Shown here one piece after another: positions 1 to 7,627 of a stretch of 64,000 bases of DNA. The notes below the pieces were generated by a model. That model did no database searches. It had not been told where the DNA came from and saw only the letters and a list, made by a program, of their open reading frames with translations. Source of the stretch: Candidatus Mediterraneibacter intestinavium (GTDB lineage: Bacteria; Bacillota; Clostridia; Lachnospirales; Lachnospiraceae); NCBI GenBank assembly GCA_019119205.1, contig DWXK01000006.1:1-64000 (forward strand), written 5' to 3'. The position numbers and the translations under genes were made by a program. The first letter of the stretch is position 1. Each line of letters begins with the position of its first letter.

Positions 1-142
1 ATAATAGTCATCCCTTCCTGTTATTCTCTTCGTGTTTCCTGTATCAGGCCTCTATACCTCGAATCCTTTAGTACGTATATCTTATCATGGCTTATCGGAT
101 ATCAAGACATAATATCGGGATTTTCTTCAAATTTATCCAGCA

Positions 143-182
143 TAAAAAAACCGCAAAGCCCATGACCTCAAGGCTTTGCGGT
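143..182 (-). terminator. Rho-independent terminator of the tRNA-Gln/tRNA-Pro unit
   Basis: On the minus strand an 11-12 bp GC-rich stem (ACCGCAAAGCC pairing with GGGCTTTGCGGT) closes a loop of about 10 nt and is followed directly by seven T residues. It lies 16 nt after the tRNA-Pro 3' end, so it ends this two-tRNA transcript. The 1-140 stretch to its left shows no gene or other structure. Confidence 0.88.
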
Positions 183-197
183 ATCGCAATAAAAAAA

Positions 198-271
<74 letters not shown>

Positions 272-306
272 ATAAAATAGGGAACTTGCTCTTTGCAAAT
301 TCCCAG

Positions 307-378
307 CTACGGAAAAGGGACTTGAACCCCTACTAACAGAGTCAGAGTCTGCTGTGCTGCCAATTACACCATTCCGCA
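307..378 (-). tRNA. tRNA-Gln (anticodon CTG)
   Basis: The 72 nt cloverleaf has acceptor strands TGCGGAA/TTCCGTA (one G-T pair), discriminator G typical of tRNA-Gln, D arm TGGTGTAATTGGCA, anticodon loop CTCTGAC and T arm GGTTCAAGTCC. Anticodon CTG reads CAG. CCA is not encoded. It is the first gene of a two-tRNA transcript. Confidence 0.95.
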
Positions 379-415
379 TCAGTTGTTTTTTTCGTTGCTC
401 ACAAGCAACATGGTT

Positions 416-443
416 ATTATACCAAACTTGTCAAAAAAATCAA
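416..443 (-). promoter_or_regulatory. Promoter of the tRNA-Gln/tRNA-Pro unit
   Basis: Minus-strand -10 TATAAT (416-421) and -35 TTGATT (438-443) are separated by 16 nt, about 38 nt upstream of tRNA-Gln. An overlapping TTGACA sits only 7 nt before the -10 and is too close to serve as the -35. The rest of 444-632 is AT-rich intergenic DNA without a gene. Confidence 0.6.
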
Positions 444-632
444 GCACTTTTTTCAATTTCTTTACATTTTTTTATTTAATCGAATTTTTCTGAATTTATA
501 TGTTTTTAACACAGTTTTTAAAAATTTTTACTTTTATCGACATAAATTATTCATAAATATCAGTTAGACTGGACTGGTAATAAAGGGAAAGCCATTCCCA
601 CTATTATATTTTTGTGAAAGGAGCTGTTTATT

Positions 633-857
633 ATGATAACCGGAACTTTAAAAGCAACCCCGGACACAGGTGTCTACATCGCAAATGACCAGAAACCTCA
701 GAAGATCAGTATAAAACCAGGACAATATCTTTATCTGTCTGTTCGCGACTGCTGGATTCCGGTAGTCGTTGAGTATTCACCTCATATAGGGACCTGGGTG
801 TTCCATAACCTTGAGAACGTTAAGGTAAACGGACAAAAAGTCATGTTGAAAAACTAG
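633..857 (+). CDS. Small DUF5348-like protein
   Basis: A 74-residue protein with ribosome binding site AAAGGAG about 10 nt before ATG and a terminator directly after the stop, so it is a stand-alone gene. It has no signal peptide or membrane segment. The opening pattern (MxTGTL, then VYI, later a GQYLYL segment) and the length resemble DUF5348 small proteins of Firmicutes, whose function is unknown. The beta-strand/turn pattern suggests a compact beta fold. The family assignment is from recall of pattern only; that it is a real gene is much surer. Confidence 0.7.
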   Translation: MITGTLKATPDTGVYIANDQKPQKISIKPGQYLYLSVRDCWIPVVVEYSPHIGTWVFHNLENVKVNGQKVMLKN

Positions 858-858
858 C

Positions 859-895
859 GAAGCCGGAATCTCCCCATTCCGGCTTCATTCTTTTT
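859..895. terminator. Terminator between the DUF5348-like gene and dapF
   Basis: An 11 bp perfect stem (GAAGCCGGAAT / ATTCCGGCTTC) with a 6 nt loop is followed on the plus strand by ATTCTTTTT. On the minus strand it is followed by GCTAGTTTTT. The two flanking genes converge here, so it can serve both. Confidence 0.82.
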
Positions 896-902
896 ATCAA
901 AA

Positions 903-1736
903 CTATCCGTTCCACACTCCGTCGAATACTGTTTCAGCAGGTCCGGTCATATAGACCTTATCATTTTCTCTGTCCCACTGGATAAGCAGATCGCCGCCCA
1001 GCAGTTTGACCGTCATCTCGTCCTCACCCAGTCCGTTCAGAACACATGCCACCGCCACAGCGCAGGCGCCGGTCCCGCAGGCAAGAGTCTCGCCCGAACC
1101 TCTCTCCCATACCCGCATCTCTGCGGTCTTTCTGTCGATCACACGGACAAATTCCGTATTGACCCGGTTTGGAAAGACCTCGTGATTCTCAAACTTCGGT
1201 CCCACTGTCTCAAGCGGAAATGTTTTTACATCGTCCACAAACACGACTGCATGGGGATTCCCCATTGACACGCAGGTCATCCGGTACTCTGTTCCGTCCA
1301 CAGTCACCGGCACATCCACTGCGCGCTCTCCTTCACATCTCACCGGGATGTCTTCCGGTCTCAGTACCGGGGAACCCATATCCACCCGGACGCTCCTGAC
1401 CTTTCCGTCTTCCACGTTCAGGCTCAGATATTTGATCCCGCCCAATGTCTCCACCGATATCTCTGTCTTATCGGTCAGGCCGTAGTCATACACGTACTTT
1501 CCGACACAGCGGATCCCGTTCCCGCACATCTCTCCGCGGGAACCGTCTGCATTGTACATCTCCATCTCAAAGTCCGCTTTCTCGGACGGATTGATCATGA
1601 TCAGCCCGTCGGAACCGACGCCGAAATGCCTGTCACTGATCTTCACTGCCAGCTCTGACGGAGCTTCGATCTTCTCCTCAAAGCAGTTCACATATACATA
1701 GTCATTGCCAAGCCCCTGCATTTTTGTAAATTTCAT
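903..1736 (-). CDS. dapF: Diaminopimelate epimerase
   Basis: DapF converts LL-diaminopimelate to the meso form, the last step before meso-DAP is used for lysine and peptidoglycan. The 277 residues match the usual length. Both catalytic cysteines are visible: Cys71 in EMCGNGIRC and Cys220 in TLACGTGAC, each in the paired-cysteine setting of cofactor-free epimerases. The substrate-binding GSGET and GVGSDG segments are also present. It is cytosolic. It stands downstream of the ANTAR gene on the same strand with about 80 nt between, so co-transcription with it is possible but not shown. Confidence 0.97.
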   Translation of the reverse strand: MKFTKMQGLGNDYVYVNCFEEKIEAPSELAVKISDRHFGVGSDGLIMINPSEKADFEMEMYNADGSRGEMCGNGIRCVGKYVYDYGLTDKTEISVETLGGIKYLSLNVEDGKVRSVRVDMGSPVLRPEDIPVRCEGERAVDVPVTVDGTEYRMTCVSMGNPHAVVFVDDVKTFPLETVGPKFENHEVFPNRVNTEFVRVIDRKTAEMRVWERGSGETLACGTGACAVAVACVLNGLGEDEMTVKLLGGDLLIQWDRENDKVYMTGPAETVFDGVWNG

Positions 1737-1816
1737 ATTTCATACCAGCCTTTCCATTTGATCGCACTTTAAAGCGGACACACAGGACCACTTTCATGCC
1801 CTATATCCAGTATACA

Positions 1817-2377
1817 TCATTCATTCAGGATCGTCAGGATCATCTGAGCAGTTTCTGACATATTCGTCCCGCTCTCCATACTGCTCTTCTGAAGATACCG
1901 ATGTGCTTCCTCTTCTGTCATATTGTTCCGTTCCATCAGGAGCGCCTTTGCCTCCTCGATGACCTGTTTCTCTCCCGAGTTCCTCTCCCGTGCTTTTCTT
2001 CGCCGCCTTCTCCTCTGCCGCTCCATCGTCTGGAGCATCATCTCCACTGTATTGACAAGGTCATATACTTTGATCGGTACAGGAAGCCCCACCACTCCGT
2101 CAGGCAGACCGTCTGTCCATTTTACAGGAGAAGCCACAAGGAGCATCTGGAAACTTTCCGGAAGATACTCCCTCAGTTCCGTGTACTGCATGTCCTGGAG
2201 CGCATATCCGCAGATTATGACGCCTTCATTCCATGTGTCCATATACTGGAGCGCCTTTGTCCCAGTCAGGCAGACCGCAGACACTTCCATACCGGAACGT
2301 ACCAGTACGTTCCGTATATTGACCGCATTCTCTCTCTTGCCAAATGCAACAATGATATGGCTCATATCTGCTCTCAC
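1817..2377 (-). CDS. ANTAR-domain response regulator
   Basis: A 186-residue protein with an N-terminal receiver-like domain (about 1-120), a basic linker (RQRRRRRRKAR, about 120-130) and a C-terminal ANTAR domain (about 135-186: EEAKALLMERNNMTEEEAHRYLQK, a three-helix RNA-binding fold). ANTAR proteins bind tandem hexaloop hairpins in mRNA leaders and block termination. The receiver looks degenerate: the usual phospho-Asp strand reads VIICGYALQD with no clear DxxxPD. It lies immediately downstream of glnA on the same strand, separated by structured repeat A. ANTAR regulators near glutamine synthetase are known in clostridia, so nitrogen control is the likely role (inference). Confidence 0.9.
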   Translation of the reverse strand: MRADMSHIIVAFGKRENAVNIRNVLVRSGMEVSAVCLTGTKALQYMDTWNEGVIICGYALQDMQYTELREYLPESFQMLLVASPVKWTDGLPDGVVGLPVPIKVYDLVNTVEMMLQTMERQRRRRRRKARERNSGEKQVIEEAKALLMERNNMTEEEAHRYLQKSSMESGTNMSETAQMILTILNE

Positions 2378-2447
2378 CTCCTGATGCCTGAGTCAAATGT
2401 GACGCTCCCGGGCGGGCATGCCTCCGAAAAGCGTTTCCCCGCCGTCC

Positions 2448-2587
2448 GTCTGAGCATGCCAGCTCGATTCCGCCTGACGGCTCCTTCTCGCTGTATGGCG
2501 TCCGCCATATGCCCGTGGAAAGACGTCCTCCCTTGTACATGCGAGCATGTACCGGAAGGACGTCTTTCCACGGGCGCATGCTCAGAC
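2448..2587 (-). repeat. Structured intergenic repeat, copy A
   Basis: About 140 bp between glnA and the ANTAR gene. An outer 12 bp inverted repeat (GTCTGAGCATGC at 2448-2459 with GCATGCTCAGAC at 2576-2587) encloses three things. One is a 19 bp perfect stem (2511-2529 with 2557-2575), capped by a further GTACATGC/GCATGTAC hairpin. Another is a short ATGGCG/CGCCAT hairpin. The third is a core read on the minus strand as AGCGAGAAGGAGC, a small hairpin, then GGAATCGAGCTG. The same order and core recur in copy C (50741-50878) with different stem sequences, and more distantly in copy B. No T-run follows, so it is not a plain terminator. It is inside the probable glnA-ANTAR transcript. Confidence 0.75.
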
Positions 2588-2605
2588 TGGTGCAGCAGAC
2601 TGGTG

Positions 2606-3940
2606 TCACACCTTGTAAAGATAATTTGCGATTTCCCAGTCTGTTACCTGCATATAGTAATCACGGTATTCTTTTCTGTGTGCTGCTATGATCTTGTTTG
2701 CCAGTTTTTCTCCAAGTACGTCGCGGATCAGTTCATCTTTTTCCAGTTCAGCCACCGCGGCCTTGAGGGATCTCGGGAGTTCTTCGATATGGAGGGCGTC
2801 TCTCTGTTCCTGGGTCATCTTCTGGATATTCTCATCAATATTCTCCGGAGGCATGATCTTATTCTTTATGCCATCCATCCCTGCTCTCAGGATGACTGCG
2901 AGCGCCAGATACGGATTCGCCGTGGCATCAGGGCTGCGCAGCTCGATCCTTGTATTATCCCCGCTGCCGGTGGTCACTCGGATAAGGGGGCCTCTTGTCT
3001 TTGCCGACCATCCCATATAGACCGGCGCTTCATACCCGGGAATAAAGCGCTTATAAGAATTGACCGTCGGATTTGTGATGCAGGTGATCGCTTTCATATG
3101 CTTCATCAGACCTCCGATAAAATAGTATCCCTCGAGGCTCAGCCCGTTCCTGTCATTTTTATCCCGGAATGCATTGCTCCCATCCTCTCTGCTGAGCGAT
3201 ATGTTGATATGCATCCCCGAACCGTATGTCTCCATCTTCGGCTTTGGCATAAATGTCGCGTGCAGCCCGTGCCGTTTGGCGATCGTTTTGACCACCATCT
3301 TAAAGGTCATCAGATTATCCGCCGTCACAAGTGCTTCGTCATACCTGAAATCGATCTCGTGCTGAGCGGGCGCGATCTCGTGATGGGAGGAAATGATCTC
3401 AAATCCCATGTCTTCCAGCGTCAGGATCATATCTCTCCTGGCGTTTTCTCCCAGGTCGAGAGGACCTACATCAAAATATCCTCCCTGCTCATGGGTCAGC
3501 GTTGTGGGCATCCCGTCTTCGTCCGTATGAAAAAGGAAAAATTCACATTCCGGTCCCACATACATGGTGTATCCCATTTTTTCCGCGCTGGCGATCTCTT
3601 TCTTCAGGACATGCCGCGGATCCACCTCATACGGTGTCCCGTCTTCCCGGTATACATCGCAGATAAACCTTGCAACCTTCCCCTGCTGAGGCCTCCACGG
3701 AAAGATCTCAAATGTGCTCAGGTCCGGGTAAAGATACATATCCGAGTCTTCCTCCCCCGAAAGCCCTTCCAGAGAAGAAACATCAAACATACACCTGTTA
3801 TCCATCGCCTTCTCAAGCTGGCTCACAGTCACAGCCATATTTTTCATCGTTCCGAAGATATCCGTAAACTGGAGACGTATAAACTCTACATCTTCCTCTT
3901 CCACGATCCTGAGGATATCTTCTTTCGTATATTCCTGCAT
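2606..3940 (-). CDS. glnA: Glutamine synthetase, type I (GSI-alpha)
   Basis: This enzyme joins ammonia to glutamate using ATP. At 444 residues it is the short GSI-alpha form, without the roughly 25-residue insertion of GSI-beta, and no adenylylation tyrosine segment is seen. Visible motifs are the beta-grasp N-terminal domain (1-105), GPECEFF (metal ligands), the GSGMHINISL histidine motif, the ATP-site KTRGPLIRV region, and ELRSPDATANPYLA. GSI-alpha enzymes are usually feedback-inhibited and controlled through GlnR-type or ANTAR regulators; no GlnR box was recognised here. The leader from the start back to about 4025 is short, about 85 nt. The next gene on the strand is the ANTAR regulator. 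Confidence 0.97.
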   Translation of the reverse strand: MQEYTKEDILRIVEEEDVEFIRLQFTDIFGTMKNMAVTVSQLEKAMDNRCMFDVSSLEGLSGEEDSDMYLYPDLSTFEIFPWRPQQGKVARFICDVYREDGTPYEVDPRHVLKKEIASAEKMGYTMYVGPECEFFLFHTDEDGMPTTLTHEQGGYFDVGPLDLGENARRDMILTLEDMGFEIISSHHEIAPAQHEIDFRYDEALVTADNLMTFKMVVKTIAKRHGLHATFMPKPKMETYGSGMHINISLSREDGSNAFRDKNDRNGLSLEGYYFIGGLMKHMKAITCITNPTVNSYKRFIPGYEAPVYMGWSAKTRGPLIRVTTGSGDNTRIELRSPDATANPYLALAVILRAGMDGIKNKIMPPENIDENIQKMTQEQRDALHIEELPRSLKAAVAELEKDELIRDVLGEKLANKIIAAHRKEYRDYYMQVTDWEIANYLYKV

Positions 3941-4024
3941 AGATCAAAACCTCCTTTTCATCCCCTGCCGGACTCATCCGCTCCGCCCGTGCAGTGTTCT
4001 TTTCGAATACGCTCTCAATATAAC

Positions 4025-4060
4025 ACAAAAGGGCGTTCTCCTCCTAGAGGAAACGCCCTT
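4025..4060 (-). terminator. Terminator of the AEC transporter gene
   Basis: On the minus strand a 9 bp AAGGGCGTT/AACGCCCTT stem, extended by TCCTC/GAGGA, is followed by TTTTGTGTT. It lies 50 nt after the transporter stop and just upstream of glnA, insulating glnA from read-through. Confidence 0.85.
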
Positions 4061-4109
4061 GTTTCGTCCTTATTATAGTTGCTCGGTCTGCGAATGTCAA
4101 ACCCTTTCT

Positions 4110-5024
4110 TTACAATATCACCCCCGCAGCCGTCACCACCACCGGTATCGTCACGATACAGAGCACCGTGCTCAGACAGATATCCTTCACCGCCTGCGTA
4201 TGATCCAGCCCCTCCATCTGGGCAAATATCGCAACATTTGATCCCACCGGCGTCGCCGCAACGATCAGGACCGACATCTTCAGCATCTCATTCCCCGGGA
4301 TCAGCGCCAGGACCGCCGCCGTTGCCAGCGGGATCACGATCAGGCGCATCAAAGCGCACAGATATACGGCCCTGTCTGTAAAGAGGTCTCTCAGTTTCAT
4401 CTGCGCCAGATAGATTCCCAGGATGATCATCGCCACCGGTGCGTTCATGGACGTGATCGCAGCGACTGCACTGTCCAGCACTTCCGGCAGTTCAACCGGA
4501 AGGAAGAAAAGGAGGATCCCCAGCAGGAAACTGATGATGATCGGGTTGGTGGTTATCTTCTTTAATGCGATACTGTCCTTCTTTCCCGTCATGACCACGA
4601 TGCCGTACGTCCACTGCAGGATGTTCAAAAGCGCAACAAATGACGAGACGTAAAACACCGCCATGGAATCGTTGAACGTCATCTCCACCAGCGGGATCCC
4701 GATAAAACCTGCGTTGGAAAATGCACTGCTGAACTGTTCGATCGGATATCTGCTCCCAAACACCACTCTTGACAGGATCATGGACAGCAGAAGTGCCAGC
4801 AGCGACGCCATAAAGGACAGTACCAGTCCCTTCAGCAGTTCCACAGAGAATGTGACAAGATATGCTTTCACGATCACCACCGGCAGGATCACATAGAGCA
4901 GGATCTTCCCCAGTTCTTTACTCCCCTGCTCTGTAACAAACTTCTTTTTGCACAGAAGAAATCCGATCATCATATAGATGAACATAAGTATGATCTGTTT
5001 TAAAATAATAAGCGACAGTTCCAT
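4110..5024 (-). CDS. AEC family (auxin efflux carrier-like) membrane transporter
   Basis: A 304-residue, very hydrophobic protein of about 10 transmembrane helices, in two five-helix halves, as in bacterial AEC carriers. Members of this family export or exchange small organic acids such as malate or malonate, or have unknown substrates. Seen in sequence: the N-terminal FMYMMIGF-type helix, the NAGFIGIPL motif in the first half and the ATPVGSN motif in the second, both AEC signatures. The start is supported by AGGAG 9 nt upstream. It has its own terminator and is upstream of glnA, with nothing nearby to define its substrate. Confidence 0.88.
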   Translation of the reverse strand: MELSLIILKQIILMFIYMMIGFLLCKKKFVTEQGSKELGKILLYVILPVVIVKAYLVTFSVELLKGLVLSFMASLLALLLSMILSRVVFGSRYPIEQFSSAFSNAGFIGIPLVEMTFNDSMAVFYVSSFVALLNILQWTYGIVVMTGKKDSIALKKITTNPIIISFLLGILLFFLPVELPEVLDSAVAAITSMNAPVAMIILGIYLAQMKLRDLFTDRAVYLCALMRLIVIPLATAAVLALIPGNEMLKMSVLIVAATPVGSNVAIFAQMEGLDHTQAVKDICLSTVLCIVTIPVVVTAAGVIL

Positions 5025-5098
5025 TTTTCTCTCCTGACTGTTTTATCTTTATCATCAGAGGGACCGGACCTGGTCTCCGGGCGGCCTCAGCCTCACAT

Positions 5099-6577
5099 TT
5101 ATCTCAGCCGGTACACCTGTTCCGGGAATCTCTTCAGTATGTCATCCGCTTCCTCCGGCGCTTCTCCTGATACTGCATCCCAGTTCATCTGCAGGAATCC
5201 CCCTCCCCTGTACTCGCTCCAGTGCGGGACTCCCGCGCTGTTCGGGTCGCCCGTCCGGATAAAGTTCGTATATGCCTCAAATATCGTACGCCCCAGGCGA
5301 TTTCTCTCTTCAAGGGTCGATCCGTCCCTGTACATCTCTCCCCCGTCTTTGGTCTCAAAGGCAAAGGACTGGTCCTGGCAGTGAAGGGCCGGTGCGTATT
5401 CCATAGAATATTTGTACACCGTGCTCCCGTTTCGCATCAGGATCTTTGCCATCCGTTCGCTATATGTGCGATACATATAGTCGGAAAAGATCTTTATCCA
5501 GATTTCTTTCTTTTTCTCTTCATCACAAGTCCCTTTTTCACAGATAACATCCCTGCAGAGTTTCTCGTAGTCTTTTTTTGCTGTCTCCGCGTTGATCCCG
5601 AACAGACCGTCCGCGACAGAGGGCGCATGATCGAGAAACTCCGGATCCATAAACTTATAAAAGCCTAATTCATTTCTGCAGCTTCCCACGACCGCGCGTC
5701 CGGTCCAGTACTGCTCCGAGTGCAGACGTTTTTCCCAGTCATATGGGATCTTTATCCCGTCCGCCACAGGTCCGAAAACGCAGGTGCTCTCTCCTGCAGA
5801 ACACAGCTTTTTCTGTGCCTCAAGCAGTTTTTCTGCCTCCATCGTCAGTATCTCCGACGGATCCCGGATATCGAGGATCTCCAGATATCGCTCTGTCACT
5901 TTTTCTGCCGTCCTTTCATCCCGGATACACTGATACGCTCCGCTGGAGAGCAGCGCCTGCGAAAAATATGTCCCGCTCTCAGGGAACATCATGAGGGCTG
6001 CGATCGATTTTGCACCTGCAGAAGCTCCCATCACGGTAACCCGCTGCGGATCACCGCCGAAAGCGCTGATATTTTCATGGACCCAGCGCAGGGCGAGAAG
6101 CTGATCCGTAAGTCCGTTATTCCCGCTGGTCCTGTACTTTTCTCCCAGCATCTGCCCGAGATACAGGTACCCGAATATCCCAAGACGGTAATTCAGGTTC
6201 ACATACACGATATCTTTATCCTCTGTCATTTTATCCGGAGTGTGATCCCGGTTGCTCCCGTTCTGAAATGCTCCTCCGTGGATATCGACCAATACCGGAA
6301 GGCTCCTGCTGATATCCGGCGTATAAATGTTCAGGTTCAGGCAGTCCTCTCCGAAATGTTCCTCCGGTTCAGGCTCCGGCATCGGCGGGAACGGCGCCGG
6401 GAGCTGAAGCGCTTTCTTTCCGAACTCTGTGCAGTCCAGCACGCCTTCCCACTGATACATCGCAGCTTCGCAAAATCTTTCTGCCTTTCCATACGGGATC
6501 CCCTTAAACTCGACAAAGCGCCCGGAACGCTGCCCTGATACCCTTCCCTGCTTTGTCTTCACTACTACTTTTTCCAT
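5099..6577 (-). CDS. Type B carboxylesterase
   Basis: A 492-residue alpha/beta hydrolase of the carboxylesterase/cholinesterase (PnbA-like) family that cleaves ester bonds. Visible elements: the oxyanion-hole segment DIHGGAFQNGS (about 98-108), nucleophile Ser186 in MGASAG after the classical FGGDPxRVTV lead, acid Glu303 in RNELGFY, and probable catalytic His399 in ALHCQDQ. The EDCLNLNIY signature is at about 77. There is no signal peptide, so it is cytosolic. It is divergent from a LysR gene, 146 bp apart, which suggests control by that regulator. The true substrate is unknown. Confidence 0.92.
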   Translation of the reverse strand: MEKVVVKTKQGRVSGQRSGRFVEFKGIPYGKAERFCEAAMYQWEGVLDCTEFGKKALQLPAPFPPMPEPEPEEHFGEDCLNLNIYTPDISRSLPVLVDIHGGAFQNGSNRDHTPDKMTEDKDIVYVNLNYRLGIFGYLYLGQMLGEKYRTSGNNGLTDQLLALRWVHENISAFGGDPQRVTVMGASAGAKSIAALMMFPESGTYFSQALLSSGAYQCIRDERTAEKVTERYLEILDIRDPSEILTMEAEKLLEAQKKLCSAGESTCVFGPVADGIKIPYDWEKRLHSEQYWTGRAVVGSCRNELGFYKFMDPEFLDHAPSVADGLFGINAETAKKDYEKLCRDVICEKGTCDEEKKKEIWIKIFSDYMYRTYSERMAKILMRNGSTVYKYSMEYAPALHCQDQSFAFETKDGGEMYRDGSTLEERNRLGRTIFEAYTNFIRTGDPNSAGVPHWSEYRGGGFLQMNWDAVSGEAPEEADDILKRFPEQVYRLR

Positions 6578-6652
6578 TTGATCTCACCTCAAAATAACTC
6601 CATATCCAACACTGCTTTCATTATATACTTGTCTTTATCTCCTTACCAATAT

Positions 6653-6665
6653 ATAATTCAATTAT
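6653..6665. promoter_or_regulatory. Candidate LysR-type operator
   Basis: A perfect 6-1-6 inverted repeat (ATAATT C AATTAT) lies in the AT-rich 146 bp divergent region between the carboxylesterase and lysR genes, about 60 bp before the regulator start. LysR sites are typically short dyads with a T-N11-A core placed like this. In AT-rich DNA a 6 bp dyad could also arise by chance. Confidence 0.35.
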
Positions 6666-6723
6666 CATATAATAAAAATAGTATAAGCATCTTTTCTATG
6701 ATCTTGATCCGAAAGGAGCCGCC

Positions 6724-7623
6724 ATGAACCTGAAAAATCTACAGTATCTCCTCCACGTCGCACAGACAGAAAATATCTCCCGCTCTGCCCGGGAACTTTT
6801 CATCGCGCAGCCGGCACTCAGCCGCCTGATCGCAGACGCCGAAAAAGAGCTGGGATATCCTTTATTTGACCGGTACGGGAAAAGGATCGTTCTGAACCAG
6901 AACGGGACCATTTTTATAGGTCATGCCCGGCAGATCCTGGCAGAGTGGCACGACATGGGACGAGAACTGGACGAGTCCAACCACACTCCTGATCCGCACC
7001 TCTCCGTCGGCGTAGAGGCCTGCTCCCAACTCCTCCCCTCCATCCTCCAGCTTTTCCAGGCGGAGCATCCCCATGCCGAGATACAGATCCTGCACGCGTA
7101 TCCGCTCGATCTTAAAAAGGAGCAGTTTGATCTTCTGATAAAGGCAGAATCTGCAGCAGAGAAGACTTCCTTTTCTGCAGACGAACAGCTCCTTCTGCGC
7201 GAAGACATCCTCCTTGCACTGCCCGAAGGCCATCCTCTCGCCTCCTGTGAGGCCGTCTCTTTTGAGGATACACTGGATCATCCCTATGTCCTGCCGTCAC
7301 TCTCAAGCAGTCTTGGCATGATGCTCTCCCGCTTTTTTGAGTCCGCAGGTCTGGCAGTACCGGAGCGCTCTACGACCGTGAACAATTCCTATCTCCAGTG
7401 CGAGTTCGTGGAAAAAGGGCTCGGGATCTCTCTCGTCCCTGCAGTAAGCTGGAACTATATCCACGGGAACCGCTCTCTTGTCCTGAAAAAACTAAACGGC
7501 TGGGGTCTGGAGCGAGTCGTTTATCTCACTTCAGATCTCAGCCGTTATCAGACCGGTCTTGCTAGATCTTTTAAACAGTTTTTAGTCCGGTACTTTGAAG
7601 CATTGTCTGATCAGAATCCCTGA
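6724..7623 (+). CDS. LysR-family transcriptional regulator
   Basis: A 299-residue regulator with an N-terminal winged helix-turn-helix (1-60, MNLKNLQYLLHVAQTENIS, then the AQPALSRLIADAEKELGYPLFDR recognition helix region) and a periplasmic-binding-protein-like effector domain (about 90-290). RBS AAAGGAG is 6 nt before ATG. It is divergent from the carboxylesterase, its likely target. Its stop is 4 bp from that of the convergent GH13 gene. The effector cannot be predicted. Confidence 0.93.
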   Translation: MNLKNLQYLLHVAQTENISRSARELFIAQPALSRLIADAEKELGYPLFDRYGKRIVLNQNGTIFIGHARQILAEWHDMGRELDESNHTPDPHLSVGVEACSQLLPSILQLFQAEHPHAEIQILHAYPLDLKKEQFDLLIKAESAAEKTSFSADEQLLLREDILLALPEGHPLASCEAVSFEDTLDHPYVLPSLSSSLGMMLSRFFESAGLAVPERSTTVNNSYLQCEFVEKGLGISLVPAVSWNYIHGNRSLVLKKLNGWGLERVVYLTSDLSRYQTGLARSFKQFLVRYFEALSDQNP

Positions 7624-7627
7624 TCTT

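Noticed and set aside
2448..2587. Simple Rho-independent terminator after glnA
   Set aside because: The stem is followed by no T-run, and the multi-hairpin layout with a core shared with a distant copy is far beyond a terminator.
1901..4078. A 725-codon open frame on the plus strand
   Set aside because: It lies antisense to the ANTAR gene, repeat A and glnA. The product is rich in His, Arg, Pro and Cys with no domain, as expected from the complement of biased codons.
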